From the NCBI GenBank assembly GCA_963281155.1, contig CAUJLY010000001.1, positions 744,001 through 808,000 on the forward strand: 64,000 bases of DNA, written 5' to 3'. Positions 11,710-22,121 of the stretch are shown here, one piece after another. The position numbers were made by a program, and so were the translations under genes. Source of the DNA: Rhabditophanes sp. KR3021. Taxonomy: Eukaryota; Nematoda; Chromadorea; Rhabditida; Alloionematidae. Numbering within the stretch: the first letter of the stretch is position 1; every line of letters begins with the position of its first letter. Under the pieces are notes generated by a model. It was not told the DNA's origin and searched no databases. It saw only the letters and a program-made list of their open reading frames with translations.

Positions 11710-14700
11710 TTAGGGAGATTGGTTTTCATTATAGTTTACACGACTGGAATTGACTCGAGTAGAACGTTGAGGCCTTGAGTTTGTGGAAGTGTTGTTGCTG
11801 GAAGTATGACTTTCCTCATCGTCTTCCGTACCATCTTCTGAATTGAGGCGTCTTCTTTTGATGCGAGTGTGGCGTTTGGTTTTGACTGGGCTGGGCATTT
11901 CTTCCTCAGAAGTAGTTCCATCGTCTTCTAGGAACCTTGAGACAGGAGGTCGTTTCCTTAAGACACGTCCATTCGTGATGTTTGTTACTGGTCTCCCAAT
12001 TCTAGACAAATTCGCCTCCGAATAGTTGACAACCTTTCTTTTTCTGGACGTTTTCTTAGATCTGGAGCTACTAGCTGAATCCATTGTAACATCGTAATCA
12101 GCAAATGAAGTTGGCTGTCTTCTCTGTTGTTGTTGTCTGAGACCTGGCCTTCTCCTAGGTTCAATGTCAAAGGCGGAATTTGAAACCTCCTGCTGGTTTT
12201 CATTGCGGATACAATTTTCAATTCGACTAATCAACTGTTCCATCGGCGATAACAAGGTGTTCTTCATATCTGAAACGTACTTCTCTGAATCTCTTGACCT
12301 TTCGTCATTCTGCTCATAGTCTTCAATCAGAGATCTTAATTGTTCCCGAACATCTTCATAATCCGTGAAGTTCTCATCAAGGACCGAATTGTAGATTACT
12401 TCAAAGTTTGAACAAAGAGGAAATCCTTCATCATCTACAATATCGAGATCACTATTCATTTTATCAATCCATTTGTCACTGTATTCTTTGAAGTATTTTC
12501 TAATAATCGGCCTCCACCAAATCGAATCTTCAGTCGGTGCAGGATTCTCTTCCCAGAAAGCAGCGTTTATGAAAGTCAGCAAACTCTCCTCATCTGGCGT
12601 CTCCGAGTACTTTTTAAGGTCTGCGGCATTCTTTTCCATACATTCCTCAAACACAGCTTCAACGTCTGTTTCATCTGAATTGATGTAAGTAAGTAGAGCT
12701 TCAACCAAAGCTTGAGCAGTCTTAGTAATGTCAATATCTCCATTGTACAACTTCGAATTAATTGCAATTTGTTTGATGTCTTGTTCCAACGCAACCAAGC
12801 GTCTGTAAAATTTGTTTTCAATTCTCTTCACAATAACAGACAAGTCGATAGGATAAGGAACAATATCAAGATAATCAGGGTACAAGTTGAAATCGACTGG
12901 ATCATTGAAGATTTCAATCTCCTCAGATCTCATCATCAACATAATAGCAGCTTTAACTCTATCCAAAACAACATCCATATCCTTCTCACCCCAATCTTGG
13001 CTGTTAGTAGCAATTCGAGCAAGCCGAGCATATTCCTCATCTGTCGCTAATTCTCCATCGACTCTACCTTCCTTGACTCCATCTATTTCCCACGCAGAAG
13101 CAGCATATGTCGTAGCAGGATCATAGTTCCACCTGACAATCACTCTATTCCATAAAGATTTGGGCCAAGCTTCATCAAAGACTCTGATTGATTCAACCGT
13201 TCCAGTGTAAAACTTGCTTTCATCCAACATGATTGTCTCTACTTTGTTTGAAGGCTTAAACTTTTGCCTCAAAGCAATGTCGTAATACTCACGCAGGATC
13301 AAGAAATCAGCCACATCATTGCAATCGTTGTAGTAAATTTCGAATGATTCACCATTGCAGAACTTTACTTCATCTGTCACTGTCACAGTGACATGAATCA
13401 AAGCTTTTGGATTTGACAAATACTCAATCTTGGTCACGACGCAGAAAGTTTCTGCATTTAGCTTTTGATCAATCAGCATGTTTCTTTTCTTGGATTTCGA
13501 GATTGTGTAGAGCTTTTGCTTCTTGACCTCCGCTTGGTAAGCTTCGTATCCTTGTTTGAAATAGACGATGTGATCTCCAATCTGCGGGTAGTAAGGGAAC
13601 CGACGCAACTTGTAGACTTGGGAAAAAGCAGGATACTTTCCATTCAAATCGACATTACAATCATTAGGCATCTCTATAACATCTTCAATAGATTCATTCG
13701 AACCAGGAGCCTCTTCCTCGCCAACTGACTCCTCCGATCTCGAGTCGTCTCTTTGTTCATCACTCATAGACGATTCTTCATTCGAGGATCTATCACCGTT
13801 TTCGGAATCAGGTGTGGCCGCTCTTGGATTCAACTCTGCTAACTCTTCCATCATCGCCAATCTATTTCTCCTTTCGCCCCTTTCATCCGAACCTTCATCT
13901 TCAGAAGAAATGACGGCTCTGGCTGCTCCGCGTCTCGATCTTCTAACAGGAGGCAATTCTTCTTCTGGAAGGGCTTCTTCTACATTTCCATTAAGCCTAG
14001 CTCTCAGTCTAGTTCTTCTCACATTGGGAACAACATTGTTTCCATTCAAATTAGGCGGAGCAATTCTGGGTCTGGATCTTGTTCCGGTAACATTAAGTCG
14101 ATTCGGCCCTCTCAATGAATTAGGACGTCTTCCCCTCAAAGCAGGTCCTGGCACAAAGTCTAAGTCGTTTTCATTGTCCATCTCAATCACAACCGGATTA
14201 GCATCGCTTTCATTTCCATGGTAACTCTCATCAGAAGTGTCCTCAGAATCATCTATCATCACATCTTCAACAGGCAGTAATGCAATGTCACCTGGCAAGC
14301 CAGTCCTCAGAATACGGCCATAATCTTGTAAAATGGTTGGATGATTTCTTTGGACTACAGCAACTGCCGTGCAAGGGGCATCGTTGTGTGAGGCGCTGGA
14401 GATGGCGAATCTTGCAAGTTCGTGGTGTTGGCGGCACCTTTGGGCGGTATCCATCTTTTGAAGAACATCCTCCTCGATTTGAGTGATGAGATCCAACTCT
14501 GACCACACGCTTTCACCAATATCGACTTCGTCATTTGGATTTATCCAAGCATGTCCAGGGATCTTTCTTTGAATCTCACTTTCATAAGGGATTTGATCGG
14601 CATTCAGCAAAGAGGTTGGTGGGAGCTCGTAGAATTTGCGCCTAGTCATTTCATCTTCCAAATACCTGGATCCAGTCATCACTGACTTTCTGTATTCAGA

Positions 14701-16425
14701 AGCAAAGAATTGCTGTTCTGGAGTCTTACTCAAATCAGAGGTGGGATCTCTCAAACTAAAGCAAGAGATATGACCAGACATATCAGAGATATAGATGTCT
14801 GAAGTCTCTTTACAATAAACAATATCAAGTATCTGAACGCGAATTTGATTAGAACCATTAGTGGCATAATTGTCCAATCTCTTGTAAGTTTGTCCAGTAT
14901 GAAAGTTCCAGATATTGATGATTCCATCGTGTCCAGAAGTGACAACAACGTTTTCGTGAATCGGATGGGGGACGATGATGTAGATGGTATCTTGATGGCC
15001 ATGGTAGCTTTTGAGGAAGGTTGCCGTTTCGGCACAGTAGGTTCTGATGATGTGGTCACTGGCGGAGACTATTAGGACGTCGTCGCTGGGAGAAAACTTG
15101 AGCATCACAACTTTATTTACAAATTTGTTTTGTGCACCAACGAGAGCTTTGTCCACTTGAGGTATTCTGGCGCAGACGTTTGTAAAAGAGTTCCCTTGGT
15201 TGGTGTAGATTCTAATCAGCCCATCAAAAGATCCAGTAGCAAATTTGACTCCAAAATGAGCCCAATCTACAGAGTCCACACGATCCATTGACGATTGATG
15301 CTCGAACATTCTTTGGAACTTCCTGTCTCCTTCCAATTTATACACATAAATAGACCGATAACTACCAAAAACAACAAATTGGCCTCCTGGAGAATAAGCA
15401 AGTCCATTAATGGAGGAGGATTTGGCACCAGTCTTAACATTAAACGGAATCACGTTTGTGTCGAATTCAAGTGTCTTGTTGTTGTAGACATAAAATACAA
15501 TATTCCCATCACGACCAATTGATACTGCATACCTCAAATCACCATCAATGAAAGGCAATAATTTGAGGGAAGTGACTTCAGAGGTATGTGGGGAGTAATC
15601 AGCAATAGGAGCCCCATTCTCCAGGTTCCAAAACAAAATCCAACCATCCGTTGACACTGATCCCAACACTTTGTTGTCGAAGGAGACTGAAACTTCTGCT
15701 AGAGCGGCATGGTGCCCACGCAATGAAGCACGAATCAAGCCATTTTCGGTATCAAAGACTTTGATTGAATGGTCATCTGACCCAGTTATTAGAAAACGTC
15801 CAAGACGGTCTGCCTGAAGAGAGTAGATGGCTTTTGTGTGGATGTAGACCTTGTAAAGCAGATTCATTCGAACGTAATTTCGAGGATCTCTGTAAGCAGC
15901 ATCCAAAACTGAGGATAAATTTAAACCCCCATTTACGACTCTCATAGTTCCCACTCCACACACCTTCAATCTCCTTAATACTCTTAGAGATAAGTGTTTA
16001 TTCCTGTGCAGGTCATTAATTTGGCTGTTAATGCCATGCTCTCTTTCAGTATCTGGCAAAATAGATCGGTTGTAAATCCTGAGCTCGGGTCGTTCTCGAA
16101 TATTGGGGTTGCTTTTAACCTTTTTAAGTTCACACAATAATTTGAAGAGCGTTATTCTGTCATCAGCATACATTCGCAAGAAATCGTCGAATGTGTAGGG
16201 TATCCTTTGATTATTGAGGTTGGTGTAGTTGGGCAATTCCCGACTCGTAATTTCCTTCTTGACAGCTTCCGCAGCCTCTAACATGCCACGACTCAGCAAA
16301 TGTTGGTAACAAAGAATATCTGTCTCCAGCTTCGCAAATCCATCAATCACAGGTCCATTGGAGGAGGCAGTCGAAGTTCCAGGCACACAATTGCGATTGC
16401 CATTTATCGTTGTCATCCTTTCCAA
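11710..16425 (-). CDS. BRWD/PHIP-family WD40-bromodomain protein
   Basis: One uninterrupted 1571-residue frame. An N-terminal BRWD-type helical domain (LLSRGMLEAAEAVKKEI) is followed at about residues 195-540 by a WD40 propeller (ITGSDDHSIKVFDTENG, VSTDGWILFWNLENG, TSGHDGIINIWNFHTG). Then come a long acidic, Arg-rich linker and a cryptic-Tudor-like segment (RFPYYPQIGDHIVYFKQGYE, about 940). A first bromodomain follows at about 1150-1265 (VDFNLYPDYLDIVPYPIDL, and INSKLYN with the acetyl-lysine-contacting Asn). The region where the second bromodomain should be (about 1295-1410) is present but poorly conserved. The tail is basic with SPVK and KRRR patches. By family knowledge these proteins bind modified histone H3 and can act as CUL4-DDB1 substrate receptors in the nucleus. 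A 4.7-kb intronless frame is unusual among the short-intron genes here. Confidence 0.92.
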   Translation of the reverse strand: MERMTTINGNRNCVPGTSTASSNGPVIDGFAKLETDILCYQHLLSRGMLEAAEAVKKEITSRELPNYTNLNNQRIPYTFDDFLRMYADDRITLFKLLCELKKVKSNPNIRERPELRIYNRSILPDTEREHGINSQINDLHRNKHLSLRVLRRLKVCGVGTMRVVNGGLNLSSVLDAAYRDPRNYVRMNLLYKVYIHTKAIYSLQADRLGRFLITGSDDHSIKVFDTENGLIRASLRGHHAALAEVSVSFDNKVLGSVSTDGWILFWNLENGAPIADYSPHTSEVTSLKLLPFIDGDLRYAVSIGRDGNIVFYVYNNKTLEFDTNVIPFNVKTGAKSSSINGLAYSPGGQFVVFGSYRSIYVYKLEGDRKFQRMFEHQSSMDRVDSVDWAHFGVKFATGSFDGLIRIYTNQGNSFTNVCARIPQVDKALVGAQNKFVNKVVMLKFSPSDDVLIVSASDHIIRTYCAETATFLKSYHGHQDTIYIIVPHPIHENVVVTSGHDGIINIWNFHTGQTYKRLDNYATNGSNQIRVQILDIVYCKETSDIYISDMSGHISCFSLRDPTSDLSKTPEQQFFASEYRKSVMTGSRYLEDEMTRRKFYELPPTSLLNADQIPYESEIQRKIPGHAWINPNDEVDIGESVWSELDLITQIEEDVLQKMDTAQRCRQHHELARFAISSASHNDAPCTAVAVVQRNHPTILQDYGRILRTGLPGDIALLPVEDVMIDDSEDTSDESYHGNESDANPVVIEMDNENDLDFVPGPALRGRRPNSLRGPNRLNVTGTRSRPRIAPPNLNGNNVVPNVRRTRLRARLNGNVEEALPEEELPPVRRSRRGAARAVISSEDEGSDERGERRNRLAMMEELAELNPRAATPDSENGDRSSNEESSMSDEQRDDSRSEESVGEEEAPGSNESIEDVIEMPNDCNVDLNGKYPAFSQVYKLRRFPYYPQIGDHIVYFKQGYEAYQAEVKKQKLYTISKSKKRNMLIDQKLNAETFCVVTKIEYLSNPKALIHVTVTVTDEVKFCNGESFEIYYNDCNDVADFLILREYYDIALRQKFKPSNKVETIMLDESKFYTGTVESIRVFDEAWPKSLWNRVIVRWNYDPATTYAASAWEIDGVKEGRVDGELATDEEYARLARIATNSQDWGEKDMDVVLDRVKAAIMLMMRSEEIEIFNDPVDFNLYPDYLDIVPYPIDLSVIVKRIENKFYRRLVALEQDIKQIAINSKLYNGDIDITKTAQALVEALLTYINSDETDVEAVFEECMEKNAADLKKYSETPDEESLLTFINAAFWEENPAPTEDSIWWRPIIRKYFKEYSDKWIDKMNSDLDIVDDEGFPLCSNFEVIYNSVLDENFTDYEDVREQLRSLIEDYEQNDERSRDSEKYVSDMKNTLLSPMEQLISRIENCIRNENQQEVSNSAFDIEPRRRPGLRQQQQRRQPTSFADYDVTMDSASSSRSKKTSRKRKVVNYSEANLSRIGRPVTNITNGRVLRKRPPVSRFLEDDGTTSEEEMPSPVKTKRHTRIKRRRLNSEDGTEDDEESHTSSNNTSTNSRPQRSTRVNSSRVNYNENQSP

Positions 16426-17540
16426 AACACCTCTCTCTATTTAATATTGATATAAGGAAATAATTTAGTTTTCAAATATACTCCAAATATATCCTACAAA
16501 CAAAACAATAAGGTTAGGAAGTCATCAAAAAAGCAGCAGTAAACGATCCACTATCACGAAGTCATCAAATTAGGTGTTGTAATTTTGCATATTAATCAGT
16601 GAGAAGAGGGCGTTCCACGATCAAAAAGATATATACGAACACACATAAAGTTGGTAGTATAAAATTTTTGAAAGCACAAAAGTAAAAATACTTTTTTAGT
16701 CTAAAAGAGATGAAAGTTGTGTGGTGCGTCGAACCAACCCAGACACTAATATAATGTACTGAGATGGGTAGGGTAGTTTTTGGTGTCATCCAAGTAGTTA
16801 TAATGGGATGATGATGTGTGGTATCGTGGTGGGATATTTGGTGACGCTTACCCAAGTTGTTTGAGTAAGGCATAGAAAAAGAGTTGTAGTGGGTTATTGG
16901 GGATGGGTGAAGTTTCGGCGTATTTGACTTTCAAATTTAAACATTAATTAAAGGGAGTATTTGAAGTTTCTGGTTCTTGTCATTTCATTGCTTCTTTGGC
17001 TCCATGCAAAATTATTTGGAAGTAAGCAAGTATTTTGGTTGCAATATCCAAAAGAACAAATAAACATGGGAAAGTAAATATGAATTTATTAAGTATATGA
17101 TATTACCACAGTTCATTAGACTTTACTAAATGAAAATAGGATTTGTGGTTGTTTTAATACCCAAAGTTAATATTTTCCAATTGCAAAGCAAATCAAGCGA
17201 TTGTGATTTGAACGTTTTCAGCTTTACAGAAATAACCGATTTTCGGGCTCATTCATTTCCTTATAATTTTGCACAAGTACTGACATTGAAAGTACCTTTT
17301 GTCCAAAGATACCTAAAAATAAAATATTAATAAATGGATCTTGAGATAAATTATATACCTTTGAAGTGCAGAGATGCATGAATGCCTGAATACTCCCAAG
17401 CTTCATAGAATGATCCTAAATTATTTTGTCATATTTAATCTAAACGTGTCTCCCCTAATATTCAAATCTTAATAAACAAATTTAAATTAACAAACCATCT
17501 TTCACAAACAACTAATAGAAGTAGAATATACATATTTGAA
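16426..17540. other. Gene-poor stretch with degenerate secreted-peptide copy A
   Basis: Upstream flank of the BRWD-like gene. At 16961-17074 an open plus-strand stretch includes FLVLVISLLLWLHAKL then FGSKQVFW, resembling the signal-peptide exon of copy B at 17541. The downstream block at 17107-17135 (CACAGTTCATTAGACTTTAC) also resembles the copy B block at 17709. The 93-codon minus-strand frame at 16592-16873 looks spurious. Confidence 0.35.
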
Positions 17541-18015
17541 ATGTTGTGTCTTGTTATGTCGCTTTTAGTTGCATCATTTGCTTCCAAACAACCAACTTAT
17601 TTTAAAGTAATAAAAAATTTACATTCGGAATAGGAGGAAACAAACACAAGAAAGTAAAATAAATATTTACTAAGTAAAATTCGTATTATTGTTTGTGTGT
17701 GATTAAATCACAGGTTCATTAGAACTTGCTAAATTAAAAGAAATTTGGATGCTGCATTTTCACACAACGTACGAATGAGATTATTATGGACTACCGTTGA
17801 CTGCCACATAAGAATCAAATTATAATCAACAAGCAAGTTTTACAACGGAAAAATGCCGTAGGTTTCCGTGTCTGACTAACTGGCAGAAGGAATCACGCAT
17901 GGACCGCATGAGATTCCACAGTTATATCGAAGTAACTGTTGTCAAAAAGATTCGTTCTCCATACACTTATTTCAAAAGTAACTTGTCTCGAGAATTAACT
18001 GCTTCCGGAGAGTAA
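17541..18015 (+). CDS. Possible small secreted-protein gene or remnant (copy B)
   Basis: ATG at 17541 opens MLCLVMSLLVASFASKQPTY, a convincing signal peptide. A GTAATA donor (17611) and a CACAG acceptor (17713) could join it to a block encoding GSLELAKLKEIWMLHFHTTY (stop at 17775). Further on, 17812-18012 is an open frame of 67 codons with no start. It reads as a plausible protein (EKCRRFPCLTNW, then RMRFHSYIEVTVVKKIRSPY). I cannot connect all parts in one frame, so this is either an incompletely resolved gene or a decayed one. Copy A at 16961 suggests a tandem duplication. Function unknown. Confidence 0.25.
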
Positions 18016-18309
18016 CTACAGCAAAAATGATTAACCGGATCGTGGAATGTATGACGTACCATTAAATTGTGAATAAGAAAGGGTATGTTACGTCTGACCG
18101 GGCATGCCTTATGAATGTATATGAAACGATTTTGTGATATTTAATCTTCACGTATTCTTTGTTAAAATGCAAATTTAATCTACACGTATTCTTTGCTAAG
18201 ATGGAAATTTTAATTAAAAAATGTTTATTGAACAACACTGCTTCCACCAACGTCTGCTTAAATAAAAATCTTTATTAAGCCTTGTCCTTAAAATAATAAC
18301 ACAACTACA

Positions 18310-19425
18310 TTAGATATTAATATTATGATTAGCAGATAACAATTTTTTTAAAGGTTCCTCGATATTTTCAAGAGTCTTGGTAATATAATCACCCATATCT
18401 AATTCAGAAGTCTTGGCGATTTCGATGAAAGGATGAATGAGGAGAACGCCGTATTTGGGTCTGTCTTTGTAGTTTTTGGTGAGGCACAGCCGTACGAAGT
18501 CGTGCAGGTCATCGGAATAGCCAAGGGATTTGAGGATTAAAGGGGCAGGTTCATCTACCACTTGTTTCAGTTGCTGGAAGGGTGTCCGCCATTGGGAGTA
18601 GGGATGGTAGCCATTGCAAATTTCGACGCAACTTATCCCTAGACTCCAGACGTCTGCCCTGACATCGTACGCAGACTTCGAATCACCATCTTGAATCCTC
18701 TCTGGTGCCATGTAAGGCTTACACCCAGCTTGGACCGTCTTCGCAACAGATTCCGTCAAATGGCCTGAAATTCCAAAGTCACAAATCTTCACATCTCCTT
18801 TCTTATTCAACAAAATATTGCTTGGCTTGACGTCTCTATGCATCAAATTCATCTTCTCCTTCATAAAATGCAACCCCTCAACAATGGCACTGGCCACTTT
18901 GGCGACAAATATTTCCGGCAAATTAGCTTTTTGATCGACACAGATTTTGTAAAACTTGTCCAAAGAAGTATCCATCACCTCCATACAAATCCAAACGTCC
19001 CCTTCTCTGTACATGGCCCCGAAGAACTGGACCATCTGAGGGCAACATTCTGACTTCATCAAAGTATCTAACTCTACCACCATTTGCTTTTGATTCTGAT
19101 CTGTGCTGATTGAGTGGATTCTCTTCACAGCAATGATTCTACCCGTTCCTGAATGAACCATCTTCTCTACTATGCCGTACGAACCGATCCCTAACACTTC
19201 AATTTTCTTCAAATCCAGAGTAGAAACCTCGACAGTGGTTTCTTTGTCAAAAGTCATAGTACATTTGTCATCCAGATTAAACATGGTATTCTGTTGTGGT
19301 TGTGGAGTAGGTTGAGGAATATTCAAAAGTTTAGGAGGTCCTTTTTTCAATTTCACTTCAAAAACAACAATTAAATGTTCTTCTTAACAAGAGACTAACT
19401 TACTGTTGCTTGGGGCAGGTTTCAT
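18310..19425 (-). CDS. MAP kinase kinase, MKK3/6 type
   Basis: Two exons: a 22-nt first exon (19425-19404, MKPAPSN plus one base) and 19355-18310, intron 48 bp, giving 355 residues. The N-terminus KLKKGPPKLLNIPQP is a typical basic-hydrophobic MAPK docking (D) site. Kinase motifs are intact: glycine loop GIGSYGIVEK, lysine in IAVKRI, HRDVKPSN, DFG in CDFGISG, and APE in MAPERI. The activation loop has SVAKT, the two phosphorylation sites characteristic of MKK3/6. MEVMDTSLDKFYK, AGCKPYMAPERI and PFQQLKQVV are hallmarks of the p38-activating subgroup. It should phosphorylate a p38-type MAPK in stress or immune signalling (SEK-1 class in worms); this role is inferred from the family. The start is set by splicing: without exon 1 no ATG precedes the docking site. 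Confidence 0.93.
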
Positions 19426-19965
19426 TAGGATATTGGAACAGTGAAAGTAGATGGAGAAAACAAGTATGTAGTAGAATGTGATAAATTATATGTTATTGGG
19501 TGCGCACAGAATAATATCCTATATGTACATACAGACACGACCTCGTCTACAAACTTATGTGAGAGATGGAAGGGGTGGTTGGTGTGTGTAGAGATGATAC
19601 AGACTAGAACATTTTATAGTTTAGTGATACACTAGTGTGCAATCATTTGTTTATCTTTTTGCTTCATGGGTAGATGATACATATCAGTTTGGTGTCTCTA
19701 GTTTCTTTGTTCACTTTTTTTTTGGTGTTTTTGGGTAAAGGGAGGTGCGGCCGGTTGGAATAGTTGGAAGTGCGAAGGGATTTCTTCTAATCAAATAAAG
19801 TTAATAACTTTATTCGTTGTTTTGCTCAAAAAAGTAGTTTTTACCACTTAATATTCATAGCCATAGTAATTAAATATTCAATTATATTAATTGCTATTCC
19901 AAACGTCCGCTAAATTTAATTTAAAGGACGTCACCACCACACCACAATTGATTCAGATCAATTTT
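19426..19965. other. Intergenic divergent region
   Basis: Shared upstream region of the minus-strand MKK and the plus-strand RING-like gene. The 64-codon frame at 19441-19635 is low-complexity and probably spurious. A T9 tract and short direct repeats are present. No recognisable regulatory motif. Confidence 0.5.
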
Positions 19966-20557
19966 ATGGATTCAAAGCTACACAATAATAAAAGAACCAG
20001 GTACCGGAAGAAAAAAAATTTTAACAATCCAGAACCAACTCCAGATGAATTGCTACGTATCGTTGATGAAGCCGACAGGCACGAAAGAGATCGAGTCAAG
20101 AATGACGAGAGAATAGCTAGAGAGATTGCCGGAAAGAGAGATGGCAAGTTGATAAAGGGGCATGGGGTGCAACGTGAGTTAAATGACAGAGATTGGGTGA
20201 TTAAATAAATTTGTAGTGTTTGATTATCTGAAGATAGCTGACCATGTTGCTCCGCGGGCTCGCAAAAATGACAAGAATATTGAATCTACTCGGATAGTGC
20301 TGTCCTTGACTGATCTAGGGCCAGTTAGTTGTCTGATCTGTTCAGAAGAACCGAAAACACCGATCGGCTGCTTGCATTGCCTCAAGTTTCTAGGGTGTCT
20401 CCAATGTGTCAAAAGATGGGAGAAAACTACCAATAAAGACACAGACAGACAAGATGGACTAGGCGATTTATTCGTCAATAATGATAATCATCATCGGTGC
20501 TTTTTGTGTCGAGCCAAGTGGAATAGCAAATGTGTGGAGTTTTGTTACTATGAGTAA
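19966..20557 (+). CDS. Small RING-like zinc-binding protein
   Basis: Two exons, 19966-20173 and 20217-20557 (43-bp intron), give 182 residues. The N-terminal 70 residues are very basic and charged, with probable coiled-coil (TPDELLRIVDEADRHERDRV). The C-terminal part has a Cys/His cluster: SCLICSEEPKTPIGCLHC, then LGCLQCVKRWEK, then HHRCFLCRAKW. The C-x2-C first pair, the CxxCVKRW centre and the terminal CFLC pair resemble a RING finger, but the central Cys/His spacing is not standard. If functional it could be an E3 ubiquitin ligase or another zinc protein. The ATG at 19966 is the first good start; the frame is open upstream only through TTG. It is divergent from MKK, about 540 bp away. Confidence 0.65.
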
Positions 20558-21102
20558 TTATGGAATGAGGATATTAATTGCTTTTGTTGAATAAATAATT
20601 TAATTGTCTTTTCGTTTACAAAAGTGCAATCATTTTCGGCAAAAGTTTGTTCTTTGATTTTATGAATTGTAGTGAATAGTTTAGAATTTGCTACTATATA
20701 ATTCTTAAATTCCGTCATTAACCTTTTTTTTGCAAAGTTTTCAAACGCCTCCCCTGCCCAGCACAAAAGAGATATTGAAATTTTTTAATGATTTAGGTAT
20801 AAAAAAACCGTGGCTTTCAAACTACATTAACACAATTTTATAAAATACATATTGCTCCGAGGGCAGAGGTATAACGTGTGACATTCTGCATAATTAAATG
20901 TCTTTTCAAATAGTAAAAACAAATTGATTTAAGAAATAGTTTTATTCAACATCAAGAAGTAGTTATTAAAAGGATAACGAGCTAATTAATTGTTGTCCTT
21001 AGCAGGTCTAATTTTACATAAATGTGTTTGTAGACATAAAAGCATGTCTTCATTACTTGATAAGACTAAGTATTCTTTTTGATCGATATCTTTAACAATT
21101 CA
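20558..21102. other. Intergenic, nothing recognised
   Basis: AT-rich DNA between the RING-like gene and the topoisomerase II pseudogene. The 72-codon minus-strand frame at 20548-20766 overlaps the end of the RING-like gene and lacks protein-like character. No RNA gene is visible. Confidence 0.55.
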
Positions 21103-22035
21103 TTTGGTTTTGAAGTGATCTCCAAGAACAAAGCGGCACAGTTCATTACGTTTTGGAGGAACAGGTAAAATATTTTGATCATTATGTGTTTCAACTGAAT
21201 GATAATCTTCGAATTGAACTTTTACACAATCTACGTCGAAAGGTGTTTTAGTAGAAGTGCTCAAAGCTACCTCCCATCTATCATTTACTTTTTCATAAAC
21301 TAAACCAGCTGTTGGATCAGGAAGGTATTTCATAACATAATCTTTAAAGTTGGAGATATCAAATAAATGGCTATTAAGAAATACCCAAACTCCTTTAGTT
21401 GTTCCTGCAATATCATAGGCACGCACGTCTAGCCATCAAACCACAAATATCATCATCCAAACGCTCCATCTTAAACTTCTTCAAATTAGGAGTAAAGGTA
21501 ACTGTTGTAAAATCGAGCTCCGTACTTTTCTTAACAATTGGTTCAGATTTTTTTGTCATGTTGTTGAGCCAAGTCTATCTAAAGCATTACTTGTACTCGG
21601 CAGTTGATGTTTAGAATGTAAATTCAGTAGAAAAGACATTACACAATTTACCTCCATAATCCTTTCTTCCAACAGTATTTTTCTTTTGATCATCATTGTA
21701 GTTTAAGGAAGTCAAGAGAGTTCCAAAAACCATTTCAGGTACGTACATCTTTTCCGCTTTATGCATCCTCACAGGTACTCATTTTCCATTGTCGTAGATT
21801 GAGATTCTGTTGCTTTTTGATGAATGTCCACTCAGATAGTATCCATTTTCTTGTCTTTTGTTTGTTGTCAGCAGCATTTACCAAGATTTCATCAAAAATG
21901 TTGTACAGGCCAGGAACTTGCACGATCTGATCTTGTTATTGACAGTATCTTCGACACATCCAATGTATATGTCAGGTCTAAGAAGAATGTGCTCGAGTTG
22001 CGTTTTGTTGTGGCATTGTTGCTGAATGGTTCCAA
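21103..22035 (-). pseudogene. DNA topoisomerase II pseudogene, N-terminal ATPase part
   Basis: Reading the minus strand from 22035 down gives the ordered landmarks of the eukaryotic topoisomerase II ATPase domain: KTQLEHILLRPDIYIG, VPGLYNIFDEILVNAADNKQ, SNRISIYDNGK, EKMYVPEMVFGTLLTSLNY, GRKDYGGKLCNVFST, TVTFTPNLKKFKMERLDDDI, and RAYDIAGTTKGVWVFLN with a late RWEVAL. These lie in different frames. Stops occur, for example after the NGK where Gly-Ile is expected, after the FST block, and at the LMARRA junction. It therefore cannot make a functional enzyme. The similarity covers roughly residues 60-310 of the usual protein and then stops. No introns are evident inside, but the parent gene structure is unknown, so retroposition cannot be judged. 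Confidence 0.88.
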
Positions 22036-22121
22036 CCTTAGATTTATAAGTAAATATTTATTATATTCAAGTACATATATAAAACAATAAAATTTAGAGT
22101 AATTTAAAATTGACGTTTCAA

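Noticed and set aside
16592..16873. 93-codon minus-strand frame with His/Thr repeats
   Set aside because: Low-complexity, no homologous feel, and it overlaps the upstream flank of the BRWD-like gene.
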